The notes: generated from the letters alone by a model not told the origin. Shown: positions 28,057-41,227, numbered from the stretch's first letter. The stretch is DNA of 64,000 nt from Cupriavidus plantarum (GCF_905397285.1 NZ_CAJPUX010000004.1:434001-498000); one strand, 5' to 3'. Program-made: numbers and translations.

Positions 28057-28992
28057 ATGAAGCCCGCCCTGTTGATCCTCATCCAGCTGGATTCCGAGCA
28101 CCTCGCCCGCATCGGCGAGCACTACGCGATCCGCTACGCCCCTACCACCGCCGGCCGCGTCGCGGAGGTCGCCACGCACGGACCGACCTTCCGCGCGGTG
28201 CTGACCAATGGCACGACGGGTCTCACGGCCGACGAGATCGACGCGATGCCGGAGCTCGAGCTCGTCTGCGCATTGGGTGCGGGCTACGAGAACATCGACA
28301 TCGCGCATGCGCGCACGCGCGGCATCGCGGTCGGCAATGGTGCCGGGACCAACGACAGCTGCGTGGCGGACCATGCGATGGCGCTGCTGCTGGCGACCGT
28401 GCGGCGCGTGCCCGCGCTCGACCGCGCCACCCGCGACGGGATCTGGCGCAACGCGCTGCCGCTGCCGCCGAACGTCTCGGGCAAGAAGCTCGGCATCATC
28501 GGCCTCGGCACGATCGGCCGCCGCATCGCGCAGCGCGGCGCCGCGTTCGATTGCGAGGTCGGGTATCACAACCGCAAACCGCGCGCGGATGCCCCCTATC
28601 GTTACTTCGATAATGTGAAGGCGCTCGCCGAATGGGCGGATTACCTCATCATCGCCACGCCTGGCGGTGCCGAAACGCGTCACCTCGTGAACACGGAGAT
28701 CCTGCGCGCGCTCGGCCCGCGGGGATACCTCGTCAACATCGCGCGTGGCAGCGTGGTGGATACCTCGGCGCTGGCCGATGCGCTGCAGGCCGGCGAAGTC
28801 GGCGGAGCAGGGCTGGACGTCTACGAAAGCGAACCGGCGCCGCCGGTGGAACTGTTCGATTGCCCGAACGTCGTGCTGACGCCGCACATGGCAGGTTGGT
28901 CTCCCGAGGCCATCAACGCGTCGATCCAGCAATTCATCGAGAACGCGCGCTGCCATTTCGCCGGCGAGCCACTGGTGGCCCCCGTCAACTGA
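28057..28992 (+). CDS. D-isomer-specific 2-hydroxyacid dehydrogenase
   Basis: The 311-residue NAD(P)-dependent enzyme has the Rossmann motif GLGTIGRRIAQRGA and the three catalytic positions: Arg in NIARGSVVDT, Glu in DVYESEP and His in LTPHMAGWS. The closest types are glyoxylate/hydroxypyruvate or hydroxyphenylpyruvate reductases, which reduce a 2-keto acid to a D-2-hydroxy acid. It stands alone and converges with the kinase gene at 29006. The exact substrate is not assignable. Confidence 0.9.
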   Translation: MKPALLILIQLDSEHLARIGEHYAIRYAPTTAGRVAEVATHGPTFRAVLTNGTTGLTADEIDAMPELELVCALGAGYENIDIAHARTRGIAVGNGAGTNDSCVADHAMALLLATVRRVPALDRATRDGIWRNALPLPPNVSGKKLGIIGLGTIGRRIAQRGAAFDCEVGYHNRKPRADAPYRYFDNVKALAEWADYLIIATPGGAETRHLVNTEILRALGPRGYLVNIARGSVVDTSALADALQAGEVGGAGLDVYESEPAPPVELFDCPNVVLTPHMAGWSPEAINASIQQFIENARCHFAGEPLVAPVN

Positions 28993-29005
28993 GCGCCGGG
29001 TTGTT

Positions 29006-30361
29006 TCAGGCTGCGCGCGGCAGCGGGAAGCGAATCCGCACCCGCAGGCCGGGCGCGGCGTCCTCGAGCGTCACGCCCGCGCCGTGCCGCTGCGCGATCT
29101 CCGCGACAATCGACAGGCCAAGCCCGCTGCCGCCGGTGGGCGCGTCGGGCAGCCGGTAAAAGCGGTCCAGCACGCGCGTCCGCTCGGCCTCGGGAATGCC
29201 GGGACCGTTGTCCTGCACCACCAGATCGATATACCCCACGCCGGCGCCAGCCTCCCCGGCACGGCAGACGCGCACATCGACACGGCTGCCCCGCGGCACG
29301 TAATGCAGCGCATTGTCCACGAGGTTGGTCAGCAGGATGCGCAGCGCATCGGCGTCGCCCTGCACGTTCGCGACCACATCGTCGGCGGCTTCGAGCCCAA
29401 GGTCCACTTCGCGATCGATGGCCGCCTGCGACATCTCCGCAACGACTCGCCCGGCCAGCGCGCGCAGATCGACGGCATCGTGCACGGGTGCGGAGGCGTT
29501 GGGCTCCTGCCGCGCGAGCGTGAGGAGCTGCGCCACCAGATGCGTGAGCCGCTCGAGCCCTGCCCGCAGTTGTCCGACCGCCTGCTGCCGCGATTCGGCG
29601 GTATCCGCGCGCTCCACGAGCTGCGCCTGCAATTGCAGGGCCGTCAGCGGCGTCCGCAGCGCGTGCGCGGCATCGGCCACGAAGGCGCGCTGCGTGTCGA
29701 TCGCATGCGAGAGCCGCGCGAGCAGCTGGTTGAGCGCGGTGGCCACCGGCGCGATCTCGTCGGGCATCGGCCCGAGCGCGAGGGGTGTCAGCGTATTGGC
29801 ATCGCGCGTGCGCACCTCGCTCGCGATCTGACGCAGTGGCCGCAGCCCGCGCCCCACGGCGAGCCAGACCAGCCAGCCAAGCAGCGGCAGCAGCAACAAC
29901 AGCGGCGCCACCGTGCGCAGCGCCATATGCGCCGCCAGCGTGCGCCGCGCGCTCAGCGGCTGCGCGATCTGCACGACCGCCGGGCCCAGCTGCACGCTGT
30001 AGATGCGCCATTCGCCCTGATCCGTCCGCACGTTCGAGAACCCCAATTCCGCGCGCGGCGGCAGCGCCGGATGCGCGTGCGAGAGGTACAGGCTGCGTCC
30101 CGAGCCATCCCAGATATGGATGACCACATCCTCGTCCCCATGCAGCAGGTCCGCGCCCGTGCCGTCGGACGCGTCGAACGGCGGCGCGACGGGATTGCTG
30201 AACTGGCTCGGCAACGCTGCGGCCACCTGTTTCATCTGGTAGTCGAACAGCGCGTTGGCTTCTTGTCGCGCCTGCCCGTAAATGAGCACGGTGGCGATAG
30301 CGATGCCCGCCAGCAGGCCCGCCGCCAGCCACCACAGCAAGGTTCTCTGGATCGATCGCAT
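29006..30361 (-). CDS. sensor histidine kinase (QseC/TctE type)
   Basis: The 451-residue inner-membrane kinase has two membrane helices (residues 9-28 and about 150-170) around a short periplasmic sensor. A HAMP segment, a HisKA domain with the phosphorylated His (FVADAAHALRTPLTAL) and an ATPase domain (NLVDNALHYVP, DNGPGIP, GGSGLGLSIV) follow. Its start at 30361 shares one base with the stop of the response regulator, so the pair is translationally coupled. It is the last gene of the zwf-pgl-glk operon and could sense sugar or sugar acids; that role is inferred from position. Confidence 0.93.
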   Translation of the reverse strand: MRSIQRTLLWWLAAGLLAGIAIATVLIYGQARQEANALFDYQMKQVAAALPSQFSNPVAPPFDASDGTGADLLHGDEDVVIHIWDGSGRSLYLSHAHPALPPRAELGFSNVRTDQGEWRIYSVQLGPAVVQIAQPLSARRTLAAHMALRTVAPLLLLLPLLGWLVWLAVGRGLRPLRQIASEVRTRDANTLTPLALGPMPDEIAPVATALNQLLARLSHAIDTQRAFVADAAHALRTPLTALQLQAQLVERADTAESRQQAVGQLRAGLERLTHLVAQLLTLARQEPNASAPVHDAVDLRALAGRVVAEMSQAAIDREVDLGLEAADDVVANVQGDADALRILLTNLVDNALHYVPRGSRVDVRVCRAGEAGAGVGYIDLVVQDNGPGIPEAERTRVLDRFYRLPDAPTGGSGLGLSIVAEIAQRHGAGVTLEDAAPGLRVRIRFPLPRAA

Positions 30362-31053
30362 CAGTCCGCGCTGCCTTCGTCGAGTTGCGGCATCAGATAG
30401 CCGACCCCCCGGATATTGCGGATCAGCGCGGCGCCGAATTTCTTGCGCAGCGCGTGGATATAGACCTCGACCGTATTGCTGCCGACCTCGTCGTCCCAGC
30501 CGTACAGGCGTTCCTGCAGTTGCGCGACGGACCATACCTTGCCCGGACGCGCCATCAGCGCGGACAGCAGCGCGAACTCGCGCGCGGACAGCTTGACGGC
30601 CTCGCCCGCCTGCGTGACTTCGCGCGTCGACGGATTGACCACGATCTCGCCATAGCGCAACACGGGTTCGGCCCGGCCTTCCGCGCGGCGCGCGAGCGCG
30701 TGCATGCGCGCGGCAAGCTCCTGCAGATCGAACGGTTTGACGAGGTAATCGTCGGCCCCTGCGTTGAGCCCGGCCACGCGGTCCGCCACCGCGTCGCGCG
30801 CGGTCAGGATCAGCACAGGCGTACGGTTGTTGCGGGCCCGCAGCGCGCGCAGGACCTCGAGCCCCGACTTGCGCGGCAGGCCCAGGTCGAGGAGCACGAG
30901 GTCGTAGTGGCCGCCCTCGGCGCCCTGCCCCGATGCGGCATCGAGACCGGACTCGCCGTCACGCACCCAGTCCAGCGTAAAGCCCTCCTGACGCAGCGCG
31001 ACCTTCACGCTCTCGCCGATCATGGCGTCGTCTTCCACCAGCAGTACACGCAT
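30361..31053 (-). CDS. OmpR-family response regulator
   Basis: The 230-residue product has a receiver domain with the acidic pair (LLVEDDAMIG), the phosphorylated Asp (DLVLLDLGLP) and Lys (DYLVKPFD), followed by an OmpR winged helix (LSAREFALLSALMARPG, NTVEVYIHALRKKFG). It is the partner of the kinase just downstream. It begins 12 bases after the glucokinase stop, so the two-component pair appears to be co-transcribed with the glucose-catabolic genes and may regulate them or glucose uptake. Confidence 0.94.
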   Translation of the reverse strand: MRVLLVEDDAMIGESVKVALRQEGFTLDWVRDGESGLDAASGQGAEGGHYDLVLLDLGLPRKSGLEVLRALRARNNRTPVLILTARDAVADRVAGLNAGADDYLVKPFDLQELAARMHALARRAEGRAEPVLRYGEIVVNPSTREVTQAGEAVKLSAREFALLSALMARPGKVWSVAQLQERLYGWDDEVGSNTVEVYIHALRKKFGAALIRNIRGVGYLMPQLDEGSAD

Positions 31054-31065
31054 GATTCAGGACTT

Positions 31066-32094
31066 TCAGGAACGCCGGGACACATCGCGGCGCATGCCGC
31101 CTTCGAGCCGGTCCGCCAGCGCGTGGGCGAGCCCCGGCAGCGCCGGATACTCGGACGAGATCACGTAGACAGGAATGTCGGCGAGGTACGCACCCATGCG
31201 CCCCTTGGCCGCAAAGCGCTCGGCGAAGGGCGATTGCGCGAACGCGTCCACGAAGCGCGGCACGATGCCGCCGCCGATATAGACGCCACCGCGCGCGCCC
31301 AATACGAGGGCGACGTCGGCCGCCACCGATCCGAGCAGGCCGCAGAACACACGAAACGCGCGCTGGCACAGCGGGTCGCCACGCTTCACCGCACCTTCCG
31401 TGACCTGCGCCGGCGACAGCGGCGCGAGCAAAAGCGTACCCGTTTCTGCGGCGAGCGCGGCATGGGTTTCGGACAGGCCCATGCCGGACAGCAGCCGCTC
31501 CGCGGACACGCGTCCATGCGTGGCGTGGGCCGCGCGCCAGGCGACCCATTCGTCGTCGGTCGCCGGCATGATCTCGATGTGGCCGCCCTCCCCCGCCAGT
31601 GCGACAGCACCACCGCCTGGGGCCGGAATGAGGCCGGACACGCCCAGACCCGTGCCCGGACCGATGAGCGCGCGCGGCGCGGTGGCTACCGCCGTACCGG
31701 CCCGCACGCGCACGAGTTCGCTGTCGGGCAGATAGGGCAACGCCAGCGCCAGCGACGTGAAATCGTTGATCGCGACGAGCGTGTCCAGCCCGAGCGCCCG
31801 GCGCATGTCCTCGATCGAGAACGACCAGTTGTGATTGGTCAGCTTGACGTGGTCGCCGGTAACGGGGTTGGCCAGTCCGATTGCCGCGTGACGGGGCCGC
31901 GCGACCGCGGCGCCGGGCAGGCCATCGAGATAATGCCGGGTGGCATCCTCCAGCGACGGATAGTCGGCCACCTTCAGCGCGGTGACGGGGCCGATGCGCG
32001 CGGGCGCGGTCTCCAGCGCGAAGCGCACGTTGGTGCCGCCGACATCGGCAAGCAGGCGTGGATATGAGTCGTGATGTGACGAGGGGCGCGTCAT
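31066..32094 (-). CDS. glk: glucokinase
   Basis: The 342-residue enzyme is slightly longer than E. coli Glk. It has the phosphate-binding LLADVGGTNVRFAL, the sugar-binding NDFTSLALALP and the GPGTGLGVSGL motif. It phosphorylates glucose for the Entner-Doudoroff route. It is third in the operon zwf-pgl-glk-regulator-kinase with gaps of only 10-25 bases. An intact iteron lies inside the gene (31434-31450) and is read as Ala-Glu-Thr-Gly-Thr in the middle of the protein. The C-terminus ends in a short basic tail. Confidence 0.94.
   Translation of the reverse strand: MTRPSSHHDSYPRLLADVGGTNVRFALETAPARIGPVTALKVADYPSLEDATRHYLDGLPGAAVARPRHAAIGLANPVTGDHVKLTNHNWSFSIEDMRRALGLDTLVAINDFTSLALALPYLPDSELVRVRAGTAVATAPRALIGPGTGLGVSGLIPAPGGGAVALAGEGGHIEIMPATDDEWVAWRAAHATHGRVSAERLLSGMGLSETHAALAAETGTLLLAPLSPAQVTEGAVKRGDPLCQRAFRVFCGLLGSVAADVALVLGARGGVYIGGGIVPRFVDAFAQSPFAERFAAKGRMGAYLADIPVYVISSEYPALPGLAHALADRLEGGMRRDVSRRS
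31434..31450 (-). repeat. perfect iteron copy 4, inside the glk coding sequence
   Basis: GCGTACCCGTTTCTGCG on the plus strand reads in glk (minus strand) as GCA GAA ACG GGT ACG C, giving AETGT. A perfect 17-base match inside a conserved enzyme gene is unexpected by chance. Confidence 0.93.
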
Positions 32095-32104
32095 CGGGGC
32101 ATCT

Positions 32105-32785
32105 TCAGGTTCGGAAAATGTCCACGCCGTGGCGATGCCGCGCGAGCACGAGACTCACGGGCAGCGATGGTGTGGGGCCTTCGAGCGCCTGCGCGAGAAC
32201 CGCGCCCTTCTTCTCGCCCGCGATCGCGAGGAACGTGCGCTCGGCCGCGAGCAGCGCGGCGAGGTTGAGCGTCACGCGCGCGTGCGGCGCGCTCGCGGGA
32301 TGCGTGACGACGTAGCCCGGCTGTGGCTCGCTCAACGCGAGCTGTAGTTCGGGGGCGTCTGGAAACAGCGATGCGGTATGGCCATCCTCGCCCATGCCCA
32401 GCACCACCACGTCGGGCTGCTGGTACGCGGCGTTGAGGCGCTCGACCGCGCGCGCGGGCTGGACTGCCTCGGCGGCATCGGCGATCGCCGGCACGAAGGC
32501 GGCCAGCGCCGCGGCTTCACGCAACAGCGTGTTGCGCACGAGCGCGCCGTTGCTGTCCGCGTGGTCCGGCGGCACCGCGCGCTCGTCCACGAGCGTCACG
32601 GTCACCGCATCCCAGCGAATCGGCCGATAGCGCAGCCGCTCGAACATCGGCACCGGCGACTTGCCGCCCGACACGGCGAGCACCGCCCAGCCCTTGGCCT
32701 GTATCACCAGTTCCAGCGCATGACTGACGGAGATCGCAAGCGACTCCGCCTGATCCATCAACGTGGGATGTTCGAACTGTCGCAT
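32105..32785 (-). CDS. pgl: 6-phosphogluconolactonase
   Basis: The 226-residue protein shows the DevB/Pgl motifs VSGGKSPVPMFERL, VTLVDERAVPPDHADSN and GMGEDGHTASLFP, the latter including catalytic residues. It hydrolyses 6-phosphogluconolactone made by the Zwf protein encoded 25 bases upstream, and the glk gene follows 10 bases downstream. The three enzymes form the glucose to 6-phosphogluconate segment of the Entner-Doudoroff pathway. Confidence 0.95.
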   Translation of the reverse strand: MRQFEHPTLMDQAESLAISVSHALELVIQAKGWAVLAVSGGKSPVPMFERLRYRPIRWDAVTVTLVDERAVPPDHADSNGALVRNTLLREAAALAAFVPAIADAAEAVQPARAVERLNAAYQQPDVVVLGMGEDGHTASLFPDAPELQLALSEPQPGYVVTHPASAPHARVTLNLAALLAAERTFLAIAGEKKGAVLAQALEGPTPSLPVSLVLARHRHGVDIFRT

Positions 32786-32810
32786 GCGGTCTCCGGTTGC
32801 GCCGTTGGAT

Positions 32811-34265
<1,455 letters not shown>

Positions 34266-34402
34266 CCTGGACTCCTTGCGGGGGTTATCGCCGCGGGCCG
34301 CCTATCTCAGCCTCATGCTGGTGGCATGGACTGAGTGCGGCACAGCGGCCAGAAGTTCCGGACATGTTACGTGAGTCGCCTTCACTTGGGCAGTGGGGCG
34401 GA

Positions 34403-34419
34403 GCGTACCCGTTTCTGCG
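34403..34419 (-). repeat. isolated perfect iteron copy 5
   Basis: GCGTACCCGTTTCTGCG sits 11 bases after the stop of the small exported-protein gene (34430) and about 140 bases upstream of zwf. Confidence 0.92.
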
Positions 34420-34429
34420 CAGGCGGGGT

Positions 34430-34789
34430 TCAATCCATCATCGCGATCGCGTAGATGTCATCGCGGTTGACGCAAAGCTTGGCCTTGCCACCAACCGCCT
34501 GCAGGAACATAGCCATTCTCACCATATGGTTATAGGCCCAATCCTGCGAACTGCGGGGATAGACGCGTCCGTACGAGGCCGAATGGCTCGATTCGTAACG
34601 GTATTTGAGGTACACCCCCTGCGTCCCGGAATACGTGGTGGTGGCAATGACCTGCAGGATTCGGCCTTCCACTTCCGTATACCCGTTGCAGATGGCGCCG
34701 GACCGGAAGTTGTAGCTCGCGGACGCGGGTGAACTGACGAGGACCGAAACCGCCAGCGGCAGGATGCAAAAAAGGCGTCGGGTGAGCAT
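34430..34789 (-). CDS. small exported protein of unknown function
   Basis: The product has 119 residues from ATG 34789, with a clear signal peptide (LFCILPLAVSVLVSSPASAS). A compact domain of about 95 residues follows, with two cysteines (AICNGYTEVEG and AKLCVNRDD) that may form a disulphide. An ATG 15 bases upstream (34804) is in frame, but the ribosome-binding sequence AGGAG lies between the two and fits the downstream ATG. I do not recognise the family. It lies between the divergent zwf and edd units. Confidence 0.7.
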   Translation of the reverse strand: MLTRRLFCILPLAVSVLVSSPASASYNFRSGAICNGYTEVEGRILQVIATTTYSGTQGVYLKYRYESSHSASYGRVYPRSSQDWAYNHMVRMAMFLQAVGGKAKLCVNRDDIYAIAMMD

Positions 34790-34991
34790 GACGAATCTCC
34801 TCATAGAAAGCGGCGCGACCCCGAACGCAGTATTCGGCAGCTATCACCCGTTTCTTTTGCGTTGAATCAAAACGCCCCAGCGCAGATTGTCTTTCCGCAT
34901 ATCTGCGGTGCGATTGTCAGCCGCTCACCGACACTACGCGACAGCCCTTTTGGGCTACGCTGAGAGCTTCCCGCCCCGCAGGAGAACGACA

Positions 34992-36968
34992 ATGCCCCGA
35001 CACCCCGTGCTGGAACGGGTCACGGCCCGCATCGTGGCCCGCAGCGCCGCCACGCGCCAGGCTTATCTCGCGCGCACGCGCGCCATGGCCGGCCAGAAGG
35101 TCGAACGCGCGAATCTCTCGTGTACCAATCTCGCGCACGCGGTGGCCGCGATGCCCGACGAGGCCAAGATCCGCCTCAAGGCACAGGAGCGCCCCAACCT
35201 CGCCATCGTGTCCGCCTACAACGACATGCTCTCGGCCCACCAGCCGCTGGCCGCGTTCCCACAATGGATCAAGGAGGCCGCGCTTGAAGCCGGCGGCACC
35301 GCGCAATTCGCGGGCGGCACTCCGGCCATGTGCGACGGCGTGACCCAGGGGCAGGACGGCATGGACCTGTCGCTGTTCTCGCGCGACGTCATCGCGATGT
35401 CCACGGCCGTCGCGCTGTCGCACCAGATGTTCGACGGCGCGCTCTACCTTGGCGTATGCGACAAGATCGTGCCCGGACTGGTGATGGGGGCGCTGTCGTT
35501 CGGCCACCTGCCCGCGGTCTTCGTGCCCGCCGGACCCATGACGACGGGTATCGGCAACGAGGAAAAGGCGCGCATCCGCCAGCTGTTCGCGGAAGGCAAG
35601 ATCGACCGCAAGGGTCTGCTGGAAGCCGAGACGAAGTCCTACCACGGCCCCGGGACCTGCACGTTCTACGGGACGGCGAACTCGAATCAGATGCTCATGG
35701 AGATCATGGGCCTGCATCTGCCGGGGACCGCGTTCGTGAACCCCGGCACGCCGCTGCGCGAGGCGCTCACGCGCGAAGCCGCGCGGCAGGCCCTGCGCAT
35801 CGTCCATGGCACCGAGCGCTATACGCCGGTGGCGGATGTGCTGGACGAGCGCGCATTCGTCAACGGCATCGTCGGCCTGCTGGCCACGGGGGGCTCCACC
35901 AACCATACGCTCCATTTGATCGCGATGGCCCGCGTGGCCGGCATCCAGCTCACGTGGGACGACTTCGACGAGCTGTCCGCCGCGGTGCCGCTGCTGGCGC
36001 GCGTGTATCCGAACGGCAAGGCCGACGTGAATCAGTTCCAGGCGGCCGGCGGCCTGGCGCTCGTGATTCGCGGGCTGCTGGCCGAAGGCCTGTTGCATGA
36101 CGACGTGACGACGATCGTTGGCAAGGGCCTTGACGCCTATACACGCGAACCCGTGGTGCGGAACGGCGGCGTGCAGTGGATCGATGGCCCGGAGACCTCG
36201 CTCGACGACACGATCGTACGCACCTTCGACCGACCCTTCGCCCCCGATGGCGGCATCAAGGTTCTCGACGGCGCCCTCGGTCGCTGCGTGATCAAGACCT
36301 CGGCCGTCAAACCCGAGCATCAGGTCGTCGAAGCGCCCGCGATCGTTTTTCCCACGCAGGACGACGTCCTCGCCGCGTTCAAGCGCGGCGAACTCGAGCG
36401 CGACTTCGTGGCCGTGCTACCGTGGCAGGGTCCTGCCGCCTGCGGCATGCCCGAGCTGCACAAGCTCACGCCGACGCTGACGCTGCTACAGGACCGCGGC
36501 TTTCACGTGGCGCTGGTGACCGATGGACGCATGTCGGGTGCGTCGGGGAAGGTGCCCGCAGCCATCCACGTATGCCCGGAAGCGCTGAACGGCGGCGCGA
36601 TCGGCCGCGTCCGCACCGGCGACATCGTGCGCGTCGATGCGCCGGCGGGGGTGCTTACCGTCACGGTGGACGAGGCCGACTGGCGCGCGCGCAAGGCGCA
36701 GCGCCCCGACCTCTCGCGCAATCGCCACGGCGTGGGGCGAGACCTGTTCGGCGGCTTCCGGCGCCATGTCGGCACGGCGGAGATGGGCGCATGCTCCCTG
36801 TTCGCCGATGAAGACACGATGGACGCACGGCTCGATGCCGGGCTGACGGACACGCATTCCGGCGACGCGCAGGACGCGAAACCCGCCGCGGGCGCGGGCG
36901 CCGGCTTCTCTCCCGCGCACGCAGAAACGGGTACGCCCCCGGCTTCGAATCCAACGCAGGACGCATGA
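34992..36968 (+). CDS. edd: phosphogluconate dehydratase
   Basis: The 658-residue product belongs to the IlvD/Edd family and has the Edd pattern [43 protein letters not shown] (cluster cysteines) and [17 protein letters not shown]. It makes 2-keto-3-deoxy-6-phosphogluconate from 6-phosphogluconate. Usual Edd length is about 600-620, so about 40 extra residues follow the normal end (after ACSLFADED). This low-complexity extension contains an iteron at 36920-36936 read as AETGT. The eda aldolase is not in the window. ATG 34992 is preceded by CAGGAGAACG. Confidence 0.94.
   Translation: MPRHPVLERVTARIVARSAATRQAYLARTRAMAGQKVERANLSCTNLAHAVAAMPDEAKIRLKAQERPNLAIVSAYNDMLSAHQPLAAFPQWIKEAALEAGGTAQFAGGTPAMCDGVTQGQDGMDLSLFSRDVIAMSTAVALSHQMFDGALYLGVCDKIVPGLVMGALSFGHLPAVFVPAGPMTTGIGNEEKARIRQLFAEGKIDRKGLLEAETKSYHGPGTCTFYGTANSNQMLMEIMGLHLPGTAFVNPGTPLREALTREAARQALRIVHGTERYTPVADVLDERAFVNGIVGLLATGGSTNHTLHLIAMARVAGIQLTWDDFDELSAAVPLLARVYPNGKADVNQFQAAGGLALVIRGLLAEGLLHDDVTTIVGKGLDAYTREPVVRNGGVQWIDGPETSLDDTIVRTFDRPFAPDGGIKVLDGALGRCVIKTSAVKPEHQVVEAPAIVFPTQDDVLAAFKRGELERDFVAVLPWQGPAACGMPELHKLTPTLTLLQDRGFHVALVTDGRMSGASGKVPAAIHVCPEALNGGAIGRVRTGDIVRVDAPAGVLTVTVDEADWRARKAQRPDLSRNRHGVGRDLFGGFRRHVGTAEMGACSLFADEDTMDARLDAGLTDTHSGDAQDAKPAAGAGAGFSPAHAETGTPPASNPTQDA
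36920..36936 (+). repeat. perfect iteron copy 6, inside the 3' extension of edd
   Basis: CGCAGAAACGGGTACGC is read in edd as AETGT, the same frame as in glk. It lies 33 bases before the edd stop codon and 36 bases before the terminator. Confidence 0.93.
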
Positions 36969-36971
36969 AAC

Positions 36972-36995
36972 AGGGGGCGCTGGCCCCCTTTTTTA
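36972..36995 (+). terminator. intrinsic terminator of edd
   Basis: AGGGGGC pairs with GCCCCCT around a 4-base loop, followed by a T-rich run (TTTTTTATTTTT). It begins four bases after the edd stop codon. Confidence 0.88.
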
Positions 36996-37002
36996 TTTTT
37001 GG

Positions 37003-37941
37003 CTAGCTGGCGCTCCTCGGCGCCACGCCATCGAAGCGCTGCACCCGGTCGCGGCCATTGCCATTGCCATTGCCATGCCCATGCGCCGGCTCCGGCAACC
37101 GCTCCTCGAACCCGGGCGCGCGCACCTCCTGCACCGGTACGGCGATCTCGCATCCCGCGGCGTTCAGCACTGCCTTGAGCCGCGCATAGAACCCGTATTG
37201 CACGTTCCAGAAGTCGTCGTTCGAGGTCCAGTACCGCGCGTTGAGTGTGATACCGCGGTCCGTATAGCGCACGACCATGACCTCCGGCTTCGGATCGGCG
37301 AGCAGCCGCGGCTCGGCGGCCAGCATCTGCCGCAGGGCCTCGAGACCGCGTCCCACCTCGCTGTCGAACGTAACCGTGACCTCGATATCCATCCGGCGCG
37401 TGAGGTTCTCGCTGTAATTCGTGATCGCGCTGCCCCAGATCTTGCTGTTGGGCACGCGCAGGCAAACGCCATCGAACGTCGTCAGTTCGGTCATGAACAG
37501 TCCGGTTTCGCGCACGGTCCCGGCCACGCCCTGTGCGTCGATGTACTGTCCCACGCGAAACGGCCGAAGCAGTACGAGCATGATGCCCGCGGCGATGTTC
37601 TGCAGCGTTCCCTGGAGTGCGAGGCCGATGGCGAGACCCGCGGCGCCGAGCATGGCAATGATGCTCGCGGTCTGCACCCCGAACTGCGAAAGCACGAGCA
37701 CGATGGTGAGGACGCGCACGATCCATTGCACGACGCTGGCCAGCATGGGGCGCAGCGTGTCGTCGACATGCGTGTGCTGAAACGTCCGGCGAACGGTCTG
37801 CGCGGCGCGCGCGGCGAGCCACCATCCACCCACGAGAATCGCGAGCGCGGCGAGGCAGTTGAGGCCTTGATGGATCGCGAACTGCGCGAGGTAGGCCCAG
37901 GCGGCCTCCACCTTGTCGGCATCGAGGAATGTCAGATTCAT
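37003..37941 (-). CDS. MscS-family small-conductance mechanosensitive channel
   Basis: The 312-residue inner-membrane protein has three predicted helices, with the pore-lining helix rich in Gly/Ala ([24 protein letters not shown]). The beta domain ([34 protein letters not shown]) and the C-terminal alpha-beta domain follow. It relieves turgor at hypo-osmotic shock. The C-terminal tail holds [11 protein letters not shown], encoded by a short hexanucleotide run (GCCATT) near 37057-37083, which could vary in copy number without shifting frame. Start 37941 ([10 protein letters not shown]) is the first codon giving the usual N-terminus. Confidence 0.92.
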   Translation of the reverse strand: MNLTFLDADKVEAAWAYLAQFAIHQGLNCLAALAILVGGWWLAARAAQTVRRTFQHTHVDDTLRPMLASVVQWIVRVLTIVLVLSQFGVQTASIIAMLGAAGLAIGLALQGTLQNIAAGIMLVLLRPFRVGQYIDAQGVAGTVRETGLFMTELTTFDGVCLRVPNSKIWGSAITNYSENLTRRMDIEVTVTFDSEVGRGLEALRQMLAAEPRLLADPKPEVMVVRYTDRGITLNARYWTSNDDFWNVQYGFYARLKAVLNAAGCEIAVPVQEVRAPGFEERLPEPAHGHGNGNGNGRDRVQRFDGVAPRSAS

Positions 37942-38013
37942 GCAAGCAGCTCCGAGGATTTCAACTCGGATCCCCGTTGCGAAGGGCGTGCCAGCGCACT
38001 TCGCCTGCGCAGA

Positions 38014-38030
38014 GCGTACCCGTTTCTGCG
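38014..38030 (-). repeat. isolated perfect iteron copy 7
   Basis: GCGTACCCGTTTCTGCG in the 317-bp gap between the MscS start and the MFS stop. Together with copy 8 it forms an inverted pair with 116 bases between. Apart from these two repeats nothing recognisable is seen in this gap. Confidence 0.92.
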
Positions 38031-38146
38031 TGCATGACCCGTCATGCGAACGCCTGCCACCACGAGCCGCGCGCGTGGATGTCGCGCGCGTGTCGTGCGT
38101 AGGGGTTACAAGCCGGGAAACGTGTCCCATGCAAATCCTGCATTCA

Positions 38147-38163
38147 CGCAGAAACGGGTACGC
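38147..38163 (+). repeat. isolated perfect iteron copy 8
   Basis: CGCAGAAACGGGTACGC, in inverted orientation to copy 7. An inverted pair of initiator sites could be bridged by one dimer; that is inference. Confidence 0.92.
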
Positions 38164-38258
38164 TCCGGCGTGACAGGGTCATGTCAGCGCATCATGTCAG
38201 GGTGTCCCCACGTCGGGGCGGTCGTAGCTGCGCTCCTGTGCGAGCGCAGCGCGACAGC

Positions 38259-39515
38259 CTAACGAGCGGTTCCGGTCTGCTCGTGCAGACGGTCGCGGGA
38301 AGCGAGCGCCGGGAACAGCCGCATCCATGCGCCCACCACGAGGATGGTGCCAATGCCCCCGAGCAACACCGCGCCGACGGGCCCCAGCCAGGCGGCGGTG
38401 ACGCCGGATTCAAATTCGCCAAGCTGGTTCGACGCGCCGATGAACACCGAGTTGACCGCGCCCACACGCCCTCGCATGTCGTCCGGCGTGTCGAGCTGCA
38501 CGAGGGTCTGGCGCACGACCACGCTGATCATGTCGGAGGCGCCAAGTACGACGAGCGCACCCATCGACAACGGCAGCCAGTTCGAGATGCCGAATACCAT
38601 CGTCGCCGCACCGAACAGCGCCACGGCGCCGAACATGATGCGGCCGACCCGACGGTTGAGCGGATGCCGCGACAGCCAGAGCGCCATCACGAGCGCGCCG
38701 ATGGCGGGCGACGAACGCAGCAGGCCGAGCCCCCACGCATCGGTATGCAGGATGTCGCGCGCGTAGATAGGCAGCAGCGCGGTAGCGCCGCCAAGCAGCA
38801 CCGCGAACATGTCGAGCGACACGGCGCCGAGCAGGATCGGATGGCTGCGAATGTACGAGAATCCCGCGAACAGCGTCTTGATCGATACCGGCGCGGTGGA
38901 ACGGGGGGCGACCTGCCGCAGTTTTAGCGAGGCCACGAGCACCGCGGCGACCGCGAACAGAACGCCCGCGATCGCGTACACCACCCCGGGCCCCGCGACA
39001 TAGGCAAACCCGCCCATGGCCGGACCGATGATGATCGCGGTCTGCGCCGCGGAGCTGGCGAGCGCCACGGCGCGGGGCAAGGCCTGCGGCGTCACCACGC
39101 TCGGCAGCAGCGCCTGCAGCGTGGGCGTCTCGAAGGCACGGCACGCGCCCATCAACGCGACGAAAACGAAGATGAAATCACGGTTGATCCAACCCGTGAA
39201 GCTCGCCACCGCCATGCCGATCGCGAGCAGGGCCTCAAGACTCTGGCAGGTCCGCACGATCACGCGCCGGTCGAACCGGTCGGCCACGTGGCCCGACATC
39301 AGGATTAGCGCGATCGATGGCAGGAACTGCACGAGGCCGACCATCCCCAGCATGAACGCATCGCGCGTCAGGTCGTACATCTGCCAGCCCACCGCGACGG
39401 TGACGACCTGGTACGCGATGGTGGTGCATAGCCGCGCGAACCAGTAATGGCGGAACGCGGGATCGCGGGAAACGGACTCCGGCGCATCGGCCGGAAGCGG
39501 GGCAGCGGTGGACAT
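38259..39515 (-). CDS. MFS transporter (EntS/MFS_3-like)
   Basis: The 418-residue inner-membrane protein has 12 predicted helices and the motif HVADRFDRRVIVRTCQ between helices 2 and 3, plus GACRAFETPTLQALLP. These fit the MFS_3 group that includes the enterobactin exporter. The substrate is unknown. It is a single gene, convergent in arrangement with neither side; prfC follows upstream on the same strand with a 119-base gap. Confidence 0.88.
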   Translation of the reverse strand: MSTAAPLPADAPESVSRDPAFRHYWFARLCTTIAYQVVTVAVGWQMYDLTRDAFMLGMVGLVQFLPSIALILMSGHVADRFDRRVIVRTCQSLEALLAIGMAVASFTGWINRDFIFVFVALMGACRAFETPTLQALLPSVVTPQALPRAVALASSAAQTAIIIGPAMGGFAYVAGPGVVYAIAGVLFAVAAVLVASLKLRQVAPRSTAPVSIKTLFAGFSYIRSHPILLGAVSLDMFAVLLGGATALLPIYARDILHTDAWGLGLLRSSPAIGALVMALWLSRHPLNRRVGRIMFGAVALFGAATMVFGISNWLPLSMGALVVLGASDMISVVVRQTLVQLDTPDDMRGRVGAVNSVFIGASNQLGEFESGVTAAWLGPVGAVLLGGIGTILVVGAWMRLFPALASRDRLHEQTGTAR

Positions 39516-39634
39516 GGATGAGGAGGCGCGGCCAGCGGCACAGGCGACGCACCGGCAAAGTCCGCAATTTTATCCGAGCCGCCCCGCGCCGGGGCGGGCG
39601 TCATGTATCAAGGGCGATACATGACGCGCCACAT

Positions 39635-41227
<1,593 letters not shown>

